Below are positions 1 through 8,984 of a DNA stretch of 46,488 bases, piece by piece. The translations under genes and the position numbers were made by a program. Source of the stretch: an uncultured SAR86 cluster bacterium (lineage in GTDB: Bacteria > Pseudomonadota > Gammaproteobacteria > Magnimaribacterales > AG-339-G14); contig CABZAV010000005.1 in NCBI GenBank assembly GCA_902523885.1, positions 1 to 46,488 on the forward strand. The letters run 5' to 3'. Numbering within the stretch: the first letter of the stretch is position 1; each line of letters opens with the position of its first letter. The notes under the pieces were generated by a model that saw only the letters and a program-made list of their open reading frames with translations, did not search any database and was not told the origin of the DNA.

Positions 1-1
1 G

Positions 2-1054
2 AACGTTCTTTTATTACCTGGCGACGGAGTAGGGCCAGAAGTTTGTAATGAAGCTAACAAAATTATTAAAGCAGTGGCAAATCGCTTTAATCTAGACGTT
101 TTGATTGATAAAGATTTAATCGGAGGAGTATCAATTGATAAAAACAAAACTCCCATAACAGATGAGGTAATTTCCAAAGCTAAGTCCTCTGATGCCATTA
201 TATTAGGAGGAGTTGGTGGACCAAAATGGGATAATTTATCTCCTAAGGATAAGCCTGAGAAAGGATTACTGAGATTAAGATCTGACTTAAAATTTTTTGC
301 AAATTTAAGACCATCAATTTGTTTTAGTGAAACGTCAGGTTCTTCAAGTCTCAAAAAAGAAATTATCGAAGGCTTAGATCTGTTAATTGTCAGAGAATTA
401 ACCGGCGGGATATATTTTGGGGAACCAAGAGAAAAATCTACTAAATCCGCATTCAATACTATGATTTATTCAAAAGATGAAATAAAAAGAATTTCTGAAG
501 TTGCTTTTGAAAGTGCGATGAAAAGAAATAAGAAGTTATGTTCTGTTGATAAAGCAAATGTATTAGAAGTTTCAGAATTATGGCGAGAAGTCGTTGAAGA
601 AACTTCCTTAAAATATCCTGAAGTAAAACTTGAGCATATGCTGGTGGATAATGCTGCGATGCAATTAGTTAAAGATCCTAAACAATTTGACGTTATTGTC
701 TCTTCGAATTTATTTGGAGATATCTTGTCTGATATAGGGTCAATGTTGACAGGATCAATAGGAATGCTGCCTTCCGCATCTTTGGATCAAAATTCTAAAG
801 GATTGTATGAACCGGTTCATGGAACGGCTCCAGACATTGCAGGCAAAAGTGTGGTGAACCCTATAGCTACAATTTTATCTGTTGCTATGATGTTTAAGTA
901 TACTTTTGGATTAAATCAAGTTTCTGCGGAAATAGAATTTGCAGTGAAACAGGCCTTATCGAATGGCTATGCAACACAAGATATAGCTCAATCAGATTCA
1001 AAGATTTTATCAACAGAAGAAATGGGATCATTAATATCGGATTATGTTCAATAA
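2..1054 (+). CDS. leuB: 3-isopropylmalate dehydrogenase, 5'-truncated by window edge
   Basis: Third step of leucine synthesis: NAD-dependent oxidative decarboxylation of 3-isopropylmalate, cytoplasmic. The reading frame is open from base 2 and begins inside the N-terminal LLPGDGVGPEV strand-loop, so only a few residues and the start codon lie outside the window. A GTG at 74 is internal and not the true start. Seen in the frame: the GGVGGPKWD segment, the substrate-binding RELTGGIYFGEPR loop, SVDKANVLE, the metal-binding region VDNAAMQLVKDP..FDVIVSSNLFGDILSD, and the NAD-binding EPVHGTAPDIAGK. All are typical of LeuB rather than isocitrate dehydrogenase. The end overlaps asd by 11 nt, so the two are probably translationally coupled. 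leuB-asd is the order found in Pseudomonas. Confidence 0.96.
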   Translation, partial: NVLLLPGDGVGPEVCNEANKIIKAVANRFNLDVLIDKDLIGGVSIDKNKTPITDEVISKAKSSDAIILGGVGGPKWDNLSPKDKPEKGLLRLRSDLKFFANLRPSICFSETSGSSSLKKEIIEGLDLLIVRELTGGIYFGEPREKSTKSAFNTMIYSKDEIKRISEVAFESAMKRNKKLCSVDKANVLEVSELWREVVEETSLKYPEVKLEHMLVDNAAMQLVKDPKQFDVIVSSNLFGDILSDIGSMLTGSIGMLPSASLDQNSKGLYEPVHGTAPDIAGKSVVNPIATILSVAMMFKYTFGLNQVSAEIEFAVKQALSNGYATQDIAQSDSKILSTEEMGSLISDYVQ

Positions 1055-2042
1055 AAAATTAGCAATAGTTGGTGCTTCAGGAGCTGTTGGGAGAGTTTTT
1101 ATTGAGCTTTTGGATGAGATGTATCCTGGTACTAAAGATTTATCTTTGGTTGCAAGTAAAAGATCAGCGGGAAAATCAATGTTCTGCGGCAAACAGGAAT
1201 TTATAATTCAGGACATAGAAGAATTTGATTTTTCACAAGTAGAAATAGCTTTTTTTTCTGCTGGTGCGGAAACTTCAGAAAAATTTGCTCCCATTGCTGT
1301 TTCTAGAGGATGTACTGTGATAGATAATTCATCACATTTTCGAACAGACTTAGACAAACCTTTAATTGTTCCTGAAGTAAATTCTAAAGATTTAAAAAAT
1401 TTTAAACTTCCTGGAATTATTGCTAATCCAAATTGTTCAACGGCACAATTAGTTGTTGCATTAAAGCCAATTCATGACTTATTTAAAATTGAACGTGTCG
1501 ATGTCGCTTCGTATCAATCCGTATCTGGAACAGGAAAAAAAGGGATAGATGAATTACTTGAACAAACTGAAAATTTTTTAAATAAGAAGGAAATAAAACC
1601 AAGAGTATACGGTGCTCAAATTGCTTTTAATGTAATTCCTGCTGGAGATATTTTGGAAAATAATTATACAAATGAAGAAATGAAAATGAGTTTTGAAACT
1701 AATAAAATTTTAGATAAAGACATAAAGCTTTCTGCTACATGCTCAAGGGTTCCTGTTCTATTTGGACATTCTCTTGCTGTTCATGTTGAGACTAAAAAAG
1801 AAATAGATCTTAATTTGTTAATAGAAGAGATAAAAAAACAAAAAGGATTAGATATTTTTGATTCTCAAGATTTTACATCTCCAAATGCCATTGACCACGC
1901 TGAAGGAAAGGATCCCGTTTCGGTCGGAAGATTAAGGTTAGACTTGTGGAAAAATAACAGAATAAATTTTTGGGTGGTTGCTGATAACTTGCGAAAAGGT
2001 GCAGCACTAAATAGCCTCCAGATATTAGATGAACTTATATAA
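1044..2042 (+). CDS. asd: aspartate-semialdehyde dehydrogenase
   Basis: NADPH-dependent reduction of aspartyl phosphate to aspartate semialdehyde, the branch point to lysine/diaminopimelate, threonine and methionine. The N-terminal Rossmann motif is GASGAVGR (residues 10-17). The catalytic Cys is C131 in ANPNCST, and the acid/base His is H242 in CSRVPVLFGHS. Both are present, so this is the enzyme itself and not the inactive Usg paralogue that sits here in some gammaproteobacteria. At 332 aa it is slightly shorter than E. coli Asd and closer to the ~340 aa branch. The ATG lies inside the end of leuB, and the stop lies inside the start of the next gene (14 nt overlap). Confidence 0.95.
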   Translation: MFNKKLAIVGASGAVGRVFIELLDEMYPGTKDLSLVASKRSAGKSMFCGKQEFIIQDIEEFDFSQVEIAFFSAGAETSEKFAPIAVSRGCTVIDNSSHFRTDLDKPLIVPEVNSKDLKNFKLPGIIANPNCSTAQLVVALKPIHDLFKIERVDVASYQSVSGTGKKGIDELLEQTENFLNKKEIKPRVYGAQIAFNVIPAGDILENNYTNEEMKMSFETNKILDKDIKLSATCSRVPVLFGHSLAVHVETKKEIDLNLLIEEIKKQKGLDIFDSQDFTSPNAIDHAEGKDPVSVGRLRLDLWKNNRINFWVVADNLRKGAALNSLQILDELI

Positions 2043-2967
2043 AAATTACAAATTTTATTTATTAGCTCTTTTCCTTGTATATGGAAATTTTATAATTTCG
2101 GAAGATATTCGAAAAATAAATACTGATGAATACAATAATCTTTGGTCTATCGGAATAGAACTGAAAGAAATATATACCGAATATTCAGTCTATCAAATAA
2201 TGATTTCTTTATTGGAGCTAAATGAGGTTTCATTTGAAAATGGAAACGTAAATTTTTTAAAAAAAGGGTTTACTTTGAATCTTCCAGAGGAAAATGATTT
2301 AGAAAAACTAGAAGCTTTGAGTTCTATTAGAGAGGTAGCCAGACAAAATTTAGCTGCAAATGTAGGACCAATAGATTTTAGTGTTTTGAGGGATGTATTG
2401 GTTTTATCTGAACCAATATTTGGATTTTCAGAAGGGAATGAAGATACTTCTCTAATTCTCGATGAAACTGATTTAGTAAATGCCGAAGAATCTCTATTTA
2501 GTTTTAATGAGTCAGACGAGATATTAGAGGAAATTAAGGTTGAAACAGAGCTAGATCAGAATAGTGATCAAGTAAGATTTGTTGATATTCCAAATTTTGA
2601 AATTGTTTCTGATGATTTAACAACAATAGAAAAAAACTTAGAAAAAACTCCTGTTAGAGATTTTATGAGAACAGAATTTTATTTACTCTTAGGTTTTATT
2701 CTGTTTTTAGTTTTTTTATTGATGTTTAGAATTAGATCAGATGTAGAACAAACTAAAATATTAAAAAAAGATGAAGAACTGAAAAGTGATTTAGATGAAG
2801 AATTTGGTGAAATAGGTGATCCAATTGAAGCTAGAATTAATCTAGCTATAACATACATTGAGATGAATCAAAATGATAAAGCCAATGATCTTTTATCTCA
2901 AGTTTTGGAGTCAGAAGCGACTGAAAGTCAAAAAGAAAAAGCCCAGAACTTGATAAAAGGTATCTAG
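2029..2967 (+). CDS. fimV: short FimV-like envelope protein
   Basis: FimV proteins are inner-membrane proteins with a periplasmic part and a cytoplasmic C-terminal TPR domain; in Pseudomonas they act in type IV pilus assembly and polarity. Seen here: a signal/anchor at residues 8-24; a FimV N-terminal region (about 35-86) with LWSIGIEL, QIMISLLELN, then F.NGNVNFLKKGFTLNLP; an acidic linker; a transmembrane segment at about 217-236; an acidic stretch; and a C-terminal helical pair at 264-312 (DPIEARINLAITYIEM..NDKANDLLSQVL) matching the FimV TPR end. At 312 aa it is far shorter than the ~900 aa Pseudomonas protein, and no LysM domain is visible. The position between asd and truA is the canonical fimV locus, which supports the call. 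No pilus genes occur in this window, so the role may be a general polar or cell-wall function. Confidence 0.8.
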   Translation: MNLYKNYKFYLLALFLVYGNFIISEDIRKINTDEYNNLWSIGIELKEIYTEYSVYQIMISLLELNEVSFENGNVNFLKKGFTLNLPEENDLEKLEALSSIREVARQNLAANVGPIDFSVLRDVLVLSEPIFGFSEGNEDTSLILDETDLVNAEESLFSFNESDEILEEIKVETELDQNSDQVRFVDIPNFEIVSDDLTTIEKNLEKTPVRDFMRTEFYLLLGFILFLVFLLMFRIRSDVEQTKILKKDEELKSDLDEEFGEIGDPIEARINLAITYIEMNQNDKANDLLSQVLESEATESQKEKAQNLIKGI

Positions 2968-2970
2968 TCT

Positions 2971-3765
2971 ATGAAAAGATTTGCAGCTAGTATTGAATAC
3001 TATGGAACGAACTATAGCGGCTGGCAAAAACAAAAAAAAAATATAGATACTGTTCAAGAGAAAGTTGAAAATGCTTTTTCATCTATTGCAAATGAAAAAA
3101 TCAAAATAATTTGCTCTGGAAGAACTGATGCTGGCGTCCATGCAATATCGCAAGTTATTCATTTTGATACTAACGCAAAAAGGTCTAAAAAATCCTGGGT
3201 TGAAGGTACTAATTCACTTCTTCCTAACGATATTTCAATAAATTGGATCAAAAGTGTAGATAATAAATTTAATGCAAGATTTTCTGCCGTTAATAGAACA
3301 TACAAATACATAGTTTTTAACAAAACTTCTGGTTCAATAATTCACTCTAATAGAGTAACCCTTGTTAAAGAGAAACTAGACATAGATACCATGGTTAAAG
3401 CTTCAAGATTTTTGCTGGGAGAAAAAGATTTTTCTTCTTTTAGAGCATCAGGGTGTCAATCAAAAACCCCCATGCGCAATGTCAGAGAGATAAAAATCAC
3501 CAAGAAAAAAAATACAATTACTTTTGAGATATCTGCAAATGCATTTTTATTTAATATGGTGAGAATTATAATGGGCACACTAATTAATTTTGGTGCAAAT
3601 AACCTGGATCCTATGCTTATGAAAGAAATTTTAGACTCTAAAGATAGAAAAGAAGCATCAAAAACTTTAGATTCAAGCGGTTTATATTTTATAGGCCCTG
3701 AATATCCTGAAGTCTTTAAGTTGCCAAGACCCCCAATTAAAAGACAGATAGTTCCTTACATTTAA
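2971..3765 (+). CDS. truA: tRNA pseudouridine(38-40) synthase TruA
   Basis: Isomerises uridines 38, 39 and 40 in the anticodon stem of tRNAs to pseudouridine. The N-terminus reads FAASIEYYGTNYSGWQKQ, the TruA start pattern. The catalytic aspartate is D53 in SGRTDAGVHA. Later TruA blocks FNARFSAVNRTYKY, DFSSFRASGCQS and FLFNMVRIIMGTL are all present. Length 264 aa is normal. It follows fimV after 3 nt, and its stop codon TAA abuts the ATG of trpF with no spacer, so the two are coupled. The fimV-truA-trpF order is conserved in Pseudomonas relatives. Confidence 0.96.
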   Translation: MKRFAASIEYYGTNYSGWQKQKKNIDTVQEKVENAFSSIANEKIKIICSGRTDAGVHAISQVIHFDTNAKRSKKSWVEGTNSLLPNDISINWIKSVDNKFNARFSAVNRTYKYIVFNKTSGSIIHSNRVTLVKEKLDIDTMVKASRFLLGEKDFSSFRASGCQSKTPMRNVREIKITKKKNTITFEISANAFLFNMVRIIMGTLINFGANNLDPMLMKEILDSKDRKEASKTLDSSGLYFIGPEYPEVFKLPRPPIKRQIVPYI

Positions 3766-4386
3766 ATGAGTATTTTTATAAAAATTTGTGGCGTCACTAA
3801 TCTTAAAGACGCAAAAGCTAGTTTAAGGAAGGGCTCAGATGCGATTGGATTCATTCAAAGTAAAAAAAGTGAAAGATTTGTAACTTTAGAAACTCTGAAA
3901 GATATTAAAAATGGCATTGGTATTAATTTTCTAACCATTCCAGTTTTCGTTAATCCCTCAACAGAGGAAGTGGTAAATTTTTTAAATATTTTTCCTAATA
4001 GCATTCTTCAATTTCATGGTGACGAAGAAGAAAAGTTTTGCAAATCATTTAATACACGTTATATAAAAGCCATAAACGTCTCTAATCAGGAGGATTTAAT
4101 GAATGATATAAATACATATAAGGACTCTTATGCATATTTACTTGATTCAGGCGACTCTCAGAATAGAGGCGGAACTGGAGAAACTTTTGATTGGAAGCTT
4201 ATACCTAAACTTCTATCTAACAAAATAATAGTTGCTGGTGGTTTGGATTTAAATAATATTAACTTATTGTTAGATACAATTATTCCCTTTGGAGTAGACG
4301 TTAGTAGTGGCGTCGAGTCTAAAAAAGGAGTAAAAGATCATTCTAAAATAGATAAGTTCATAAAATTGGTAAAAAAATATGAGTAA
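3766..4386 (+). CDS. trpF: phosphoribosylanthranilate isomerase
   Basis: Amadori rearrangement of phosphoribosylanthranilate to CdRP in tryptophan synthesis. It is a monofunctional TIM-barrel enzyme of 206 aa, not fused to TrpC as in enterics. The catalytic general base is C8 in IKICGVT and the general acid is D127 in [19 protein letters not shown]. The phosphate-binding end [10 protein letters not shown] and VDVSSGVE is present. The start ATG directly follows the truA stop (TAAATG), and the end overlaps trpB by 8 nt. A monofunctional TrpF beside truA and accD is the Pseudomonas/Legionella-type arrangement. Confidence 0.96.
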   Translation: MSIFIKICGVTNLKDAKASLRKGSDAIGFIQSKKSERFVTLETLKDIKNGIGINFLTIPVFVNPSTEEVVNFLNIFPNSILQFHGDEEEKFCKSFNTRYIKAINVSNQEDLMNDINTYKDSYAYLLDSGDSQNRGGTGETFDWKLIPKLLSNKIIVAGGLDLNNINLLLDTIIPFGVDVSSGVESKKGVKDHSKIDKFIKLVKKYE

Positions 4387-5584
4387 AGAAAATTACGATT
4401 TTCCCGATAAAGATGGAAGATTTGGAGAGTTCGGAGGCAAATATGTTTCTGAAACTCTCATTTCCGCGTTAGATGAGCTCGAATGTACTTATGAAGAGGT
4501 AAAAAAAGATAAATCTTTCCTTGCGGAAGTAAAAAATGATCTTGAAACTTTCGTGGGTAGACCTTCGCCACTTTATTTTGCACAAAGATGGACAGAAAAC
4601 TTAGGTGGAGCAAAGATTTATTTGAAGCGAGAAGACTTAAATCATACCGGAGCTCATAAAATTAATAATACTGTTGGGCAAGTTCTTTTAGCAAAAAAAA
4701 TGGGCAAGAAAAGAATTATCGCTGAAACGGGAGCTGGCCAGCATGGTGTAGCAACAGCTGCTGTTGCAGCCAGGCATGGTCTTGAGTGCATTATTTTTAT
4801 GGGAGATGAAGATATAGAAAGACAGTCTCCAAATGTTTACAGGATGAAGCTGCTAGGAGCAACTGTTTGCTCGGTCAATTCTGGAACAAAAACTCTTAAA
4901 GATGCAATGAATGAAGCGATGAGAGACTGGGTAACGAATGTGGATGATACGCATTACATAATTGGAAGTGTTGCTGGCCCTCATCCTTACCCCCAAATAG
5001 TTAGAGATTTTAATTCAATAGTTGGAATCGAATTAAAGGATCAGTCTAGGGGTCTTTTTGGAAGATATCCCGACAAAATTATTGCTTGTGTTGGAGGGGG
5101 TTCAAACGCTATGGGAATTTTTTATCCATTTTTGAAGGATAATTCTGTTGATTTAATTGGCGTAGAAGCTGGAGGCTCAGGAGTAGATTCGGGCATGCAT
5201 GCTGCACCATTGAGTGATGGAAGTATTGGAGTTCTACATGGAATGAAAACATATTTGATGCAAGATCAAGAAGGTCAAATTTTATCTACACATTCTGTTT
5301 CAGCAGGGTTGGATTATCCAGGAGTAGGACCCGAACATTCTTATTTAAGGGATTCTGGAAGAGTTGTTTACGAAGCTGCAACAGATGAAGAAGCGCTAGA
5401 CAGTTTTCATGATTTAACAAAAACAGAAGGAATTATGCCTGCTCTCGAAACTGCACACGCTTTAGCATATGCTAAAAAAATTGCACCCGATTTAGATAAA
5501 GAAGAAATTTTAGTTGTAAATTTATCTGGCAGAGGGGACAAGGATATGGCTAATGTCGCGAAAGTTGAAGGTCTTACTTTGTGA
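4379..5584 (+). CDS. trpB: tryptophan synthase beta chain
   Basis: PLP-dependent condensation of indole with serine to tryptophan; forms the alpha2-beta2 complex with TrpA. The N-terminal [15 protein letters not shown] and the Schiff-base lysine K94 in HTGAHKINN are present, as is the PLP phosphate loop GGGSNAMG. The [10 protein letters not shown] loop and the conserved [14 protein letters not shown] segment identify TrpB1 rather than TrpB2. Length 401 aa is typical. The stop overlaps the GTG start of trpA in a GTGA arrangement, which favours stoichiometric production of the two subunits. Confidence 0.97.
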   Translation: MSKENYDFPDKDGRFGEFGGKYVSETLISALDELECTYEEVKKDKSFLAEVKNDLETFVGRPSPLYFAQRWTENLGGAKIYLKREDLNHTGAHKINNTVGQVLLAKKMGKKRIIAETGAGQHGVATAAVAARHGLECIIFMGDEDIERQSPNVYRMKLLGATVCSVNSGTKTLKDAMNEAMRDWVTNVDDTHYIIGSVAGPHPYPQIVRDFNSIVGIELKDQSRGLFGRYPDKIIACVGGGSNAMGIFYPFLKDNSVDLIGVEAGGSGVDSGMHAAPLSDGSIGVLHGMKTYLMQDQEGQILSTHSVSAGLDYPGVGPEHSYLRDSGRVVYEAATDEEALDSFHDLTKTEGIMPALETAHALAYAKKIAPDLDKEEILVVNLSGRGDKDMANVAKVEGLTL

Positions 5585-6381
5585 GCAATATTGAAAAAGT
5601 ATTTAAAAACTTAAAAAAAGATAACAAAAAAGCCTTGATTACTTACTCAGTTGCAGGCGACCCTGATCTTGAGTCTTCTGAAAAAATAATCAGAAATTTT
5701 ATCTTGGAAGGTGTAGATATAATTGAAGTGGGAGTTCCTTTTTCCGATCCAATGGCTGAAGGCCCATCAATTCAATTAGGACACGAAAGAGCATTGAAAA
5801 ATAAGATTTCTCTTTTGGATATCATGCAAATGTGTCTGAAAATTAAAAATGATCACCCTAATACACCGTTGGTTTTAATGGGCTATATGAATAACTTTTT
5901 GTCATTGAAAGAAAATCTTTTTGATGAATTAAAAAAAAATAAAATCGACGGCTTGATTATTGTTGATCTGCCTTATGTTGAAAGCAATGAATTTTTAAAA
6001 AAATTAAATGATAAAGATATTGATTTAATTAGATTGATATCTCCAACTACAACCAAGGAAAGGATAGATAAAATTCTTGCCTCTTCATCTGGCTATCTTT
6101 ACTACATATCCTTAAAAGGAGTAACTGGCTCAGAGCTAAAAATATCAGATGAATTAGAAAATAGAGTATTAGAAATAAAAAAACAAACAAAACTTCCTAT
6201 CGTCGTGGGTTTCGGAATTAAAGATGCTAAGACTGCAAAAAAAATGTCTCTGTGCTCTGACGGAGTTGTGGTTGGAAGCAAGCTAGTTGACGAAATAGGA
6301 TCTTTTAACCCAAATAAAGAAAATATATTAAATCAAAACTTAACGTCTATAATTAGCGAACTGAAAGAAGGGATATCATAG
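5581..6381 (+). CDS. trpA: tryptophan synthase alpha chain
   Basis: Retro-aldol cleavage of indole-3-glycerol phosphate; the indole is channelled to TrpB. The start is GTG at 5581, overlapping the trpB stop. TIM-barrel landmarks are present: [10 protein letters not shown], the catalytic glutamate E49 in [21 protein letters not shown] (loop 6 region) and VVGFGIKDA with VVVGSKLV at the phosphate site. Numbering matches the E. coli enzyme exactly through the active site, where residue 60 is Glu (PMAEGPSIQ) instead of the usual catalytic Asp (see finding). Length 266 aa is normal. accD follows after 2 nt. Confidence 0.95.
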   Translation: MSNIEKVFKNLKKDNKKALITYSVAGDPDLESSEKIIRNFILEGVDIIEVGVPFSDPMAEGPSIQLGHERALKNKISLLDIMQMCLKIKNDHPNTPLVLMGYMNNFLSLKENLFDELKKNKIDGLIIVDLPYVESNEFLKKLNDKDIDLIRLISPTTTKERIDKILASSSGYLYYISLKGVTGSELKISDELENRVLEIKKQTKLPIVVGFGIKDAKTAKKMSLCSDGVVVGSKLVDEIGSFNPNKENILNQNLTSIISELKEGIS

Positions 6382-6383
6382 AC

Positions 6384-7244
6384 ATGGCTAAAGGTTGGTT
6401 TAATAAAATTTTGCCTTCATTTGTGAGAAGAGACAGCTCAAATGAAAAGAAAAGTCCTGTGCCTCAGGGTTTGTGGCAGAGCTGTCCAAACTGCAAGGAA
6501 ATAATTTACGGGCCAGATTTGGAATCTAATTTATTCGTTTGTCCAAACTGTGATCACCATATTCGAATAGGTGCAAGACATAGATTAAGTTACTTATTTG
6601 ATGAAGATTCTTATGAAGAAATTTCTTCTAAATTAGAAGCTAAAGATTGGCTTTCTTTTAAAGATTCAAAAAAATACAAAGACAGACTTTCTGAAGCTCA
6701 GTCAAACATTGATGAAAAGGAAGCAATGATTTCAGCTTTAGGAAAAATCAATGGTAAAGAGGTTGTGATATCTGCTTTTGAATTCAGATTTATGGGCGGT
6801 TCGATGGGCTCTGTTGTTGGTCAAAAATTTATTGATGCTGCAAATAAAGCTATCGAAATGAAATGTCCATTTATTTGTTTCTCTACTTCAGGAGGAGCAA
6901 GAATGCAGGAATCACTTTTTTCTTTGTTCCAGATGGCAAGAACAAGTGCAGTTCTAAATACTCTAAAAGAAAATAAACTGCCATATATATCTGTTTTAAC
7001 TGATCCAATTTTTGGAGGAGTTGCAGCAAGTTTAGCTATGTTAGGTGATATAAATATTGCTGAACCAAAAGCTCAAGTAGGATTTGCTGGTCCAAGAGTT
7101 ATTGAAGATACTGTTAGAGTTAAGCTACCAGATGGTTTTCAAAGAAGCGAATTTTTATTAAATCACGGTATGATTGATATGATTGTTCATAGATCAGAGC
7201 TTAAAGACAAGTTATCTGGGTTAATTAGTAAACTTCATAAATAG
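6384..7244 (+). CDS. accD: acetyl-CoA carboxylase carboxyltransferase subunit beta
   Basis: Beta half of the carboxyltransferase that moves CO2 from biotin to acetyl-CoA, giving malonyl-CoA for fatty acid synthesis. An N-terminal four-cysteine zinc ribbon is visible (C34, C37, C53, C56: CPNC..CPNC). The crotonase-fold core carries FMGGSMGSVVGQKF, STSGGARMQES and SVLTDPIFGGVAAS, with oxyanion glycines, then FAGPRVIEDTV and FQRSEFLLNHGMID. At 286 aa it is close to the usual ~300. It sits 2 nt after trpA and 6 nt before folC; accD-folC adjacency is conserved across gammaproteobacteria. Confidence 0.97.
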   Translation: MAKGWFNKILPSFVRRDSSNEKKSPVPQGLWQSCPNCKEIIYGPDLESNLFVCPNCDHHIRIGARHRLSYLFDEDSYEEISSKLEAKDWLSFKDSKKYKDRLSEAQSNIDEKEAMISALGKINGKEVVISAFEFRFMGGSMGSVVGQKFIDAANKAIEMKCPFICFSTSGGARMQESLFSLFQMARTSAVLNTLKENKLPYISVLTDPIFGGVAASLAMLGDINIAEPKAQVGFAGPRVIEDTVRVKLPDGFQRSEFLLNHGMIDMIVHRSELKDKLSGLISKLHK

Positions 7245-7250
7245 ATCATT

Positions 7251-8426
7251 TTGTCAGTTAATAATTGGTTCAATAAAAAAGTTAAAGAATATAATCAAGA
7301 AAAAATAGATCTTTCAATTCTTAAAGATTTAATTTTAGATCTCGAAATCTCTATTCCAAAAAAAATTATCTCAATTGTAGGAACAAATGGAAAAGGCTCA
7401 ACAGCTAATTTAATCAGTAAAATTTTAAAAGATAATTCTCATTCTGTGGGCCTTTATACATCGCCTCATTTAATAAATTACAACGAAAGAATAGATATAA
7501 ATGGAATAAATATTAATGATGAAGTTTTAAAAGAATATTTTTCAAAAATTGAAAAAAAAATAAATACAAGAAAATTAAACTTCTATCAAATGCTATCTTT
7601 AACAGCGTTTAAATATTTTTCGGATAATAAATTAGATATTTGGGTTTTAGAAGCAGGTCTGGGAGGAAGACTTGATCCTATCAATTGTTTTGATGCAGAT
7701 TTATCAATCATTACAAACATCTCTTTGGATCATCAGGAAATTTTAGGTAGCGACACAGATTCTATTGGAAAGGAGAAAGCAGGAATCTTGAGAAATAATC
7801 AAAAACTTATCTTTGGTGCTAAAAAAATTCCTGAATCCGTTATCAAAATGATAGATTCTTTGAATGTTGATCTCCATAAAATTGACAATCAAGATTTAGA
7901 AGAAGACTTTCACATAAATAAAAATGCGGTAAAAATTGCAACAAAAGCAATTGAATTAATTGATCCAAAGATTTCAAAAAAAAATATATTCAATTCAATC
8001 AGAAATACTAAAATTTTAGGAAGATGCGATTTAATCAATAATGAGTTCCTAGTTGATGTGGCTCATAATGAAGATGCAATTAAAAATTTAAAAAGTTTTA
8101 TCAAATCTAGAAGCTTAGATGAAGATGGAATTGCAGCAATATTTCATTGTTCAAAATCAAAAAATCCAATATCTTTAATTTCACCATTAAATAAATTATT
8201 TTCAGAATTGAGAATTCCAAAAATTAATAATTTTAGATTGCTAGATGAAGAATATATTGAAGAAACTTTTAACAATCATTTTGAAATAAAAATATCTATT
8301 GATGAGACAATTGAAAAAAGTATTAAAGAGATAAAATTATTAAAACCCGAATCTTTGATCTTAATTTTTGGTTCTTTTTACTTAGCTGGAGAGTTTTATA
8401 AACTTCCTTTTTATAAAAATGTATAA
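7251..8426 (+). CDS. folC: bifunctional folylpolyglutamate/dihydrofolate synthase
   Basis: ATP-dependent addition of glutamate to dihydropteroate and to reduced folates. The P-loop GTNGKGST lies near residue 45, followed by the GLYTSPHL folate-loop motif, WVLEAGLGGRLDPIN and the LDHQEILG motif of Mur-ligase-type enzymes. The C-terminal ligase domain includes LGRCDLINN and DVAHNEDA. The start is TTG at 7251; no ATG or GTG gives the expected N-terminus (NNWFN..), so the unusual start is accepted. At 391 aa it is somewhat shorter than E. coli FolC (~420). The SPOR-domain gene (dedD) that often follows folC is absent here; cvpA comes next after 19 nt. Confidence 0.93.
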   Translation: MSVNNWFNKKVKEYNQEKIDLSILKDLILDLEISIPKKIISIVGTNGKGSTANLISKILKDNSHSVGLYTSPHLINYNERIDINGININDEVLKEYFSKIEKKINTRKLNFYQMLSLTAFKYFSDNKLDIWVLEAGLGGRLDPINCFDADLSIITNISLDHQEILGSDTDSIGKEKAGILRNNQKLIFGAKKIPESVIKMIDSLNVDLHKIDNQDLEEDFHINKNAVKIATKAIELIDPKISKKNIFNSIRNTKILGRCDLINNEFLVDVAHNEDAIKNLKSFIKSRSLDEDGIAAIFHCSKSKNPISLISPLNKLFSELRIPKINNFRLLDEEYIEETFNNHFEIKISIDETIEKSIKEIKLLKPESLILIFGSFYLAGEFYKLPFYKNV

Positions 8427-8445
8427 TTGATTCTTTAAAGCATTA

Positions 8446-8982
8446 ATGGACTTCATCCTTTATTTCAATTCTTTTGACTTCATAATTTCTCTTTTCCTTA
8501 TTACCTTTACAATATTAGGAATTGTTAAAGGTTTTTATCAAGAATTTATTTCAATTGGTATTTGGATTATTTCTATTATCGTAGCTTGGATCTTTAGATA
8601 TTTTCCTCAAGAATTTATTGAGGGAATAATTTCAGATAGAGAGATGCAAGAAATGTTTTCTTTTCTTCTTATTTTTATAATTGTATTTATTTTTTTTAGG
8701 ATAATAGGTAAAGCAATAATCAAGGGTATTAATTCAATGCAAAAAAGTGCAATGGATCGTATTCTTGGAAGCTTCATTGGTTTTTCAAAAGGCTTTTTAC
8801 TTGCAATAACTATTTTTTTGCTCAGTGACGAATATATAATGTCTAAAAGTTGGTGGAAGTCTAGCTACCTAGCAGATAACATCTATGAATCAGCAGAGTT
8901 AATAGGCAGTTTCGTTGGTAAAGTTCCTTATAAGGAAATTAAAGAAATACAAGTTGACGAAAAATTATTGGAGAGTAATTAA
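8446..8982 (+). CDS. cvpA: CvpA family membrane protein
   Basis: An inner-membrane protein of about four hydrophobic segments (residues ~12-30, 33-50, 70-90 and 108-125), with the CvpA family pattern FDFIISLFLITFTILGIVKGF near the start and a GSFIGFSKGFLLA stretch in the third quarter. In E. coli it is required for colicin V production and affects envelope stress; its molecular activity is not settled. Length 178 aa (E. coli 162). Its position immediately before purF (2 nt gap) is one of the most conserved gene pairs in gammaproteobacteria and confirms the assignment. Confidence 0.9.
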   Translation: MDFILYFNSFDFIISLFLITFTILGIVKGFYQEFISIGIWIISIIVAWIFRYFPQEFIEGIISDREMQEMFSFLLIFIIVFIFFRIIGKAIIKGINSMQKSAMDRILGSFIGFSKGFLLAITIFLLSDEYIMSKSWWKSSYLADNIYESAELIGSFVGKVPYKEIKEIQVDEKLLESN

Positions 8983-8984
8983 AT

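Noticed and set aside
74-1054. GTG at 74 as the leuB start
   Set aside because: The frame is open to base 2 and encodes the conserved LLPGDGVGPEV segment before it, so the gene begins outside the window.
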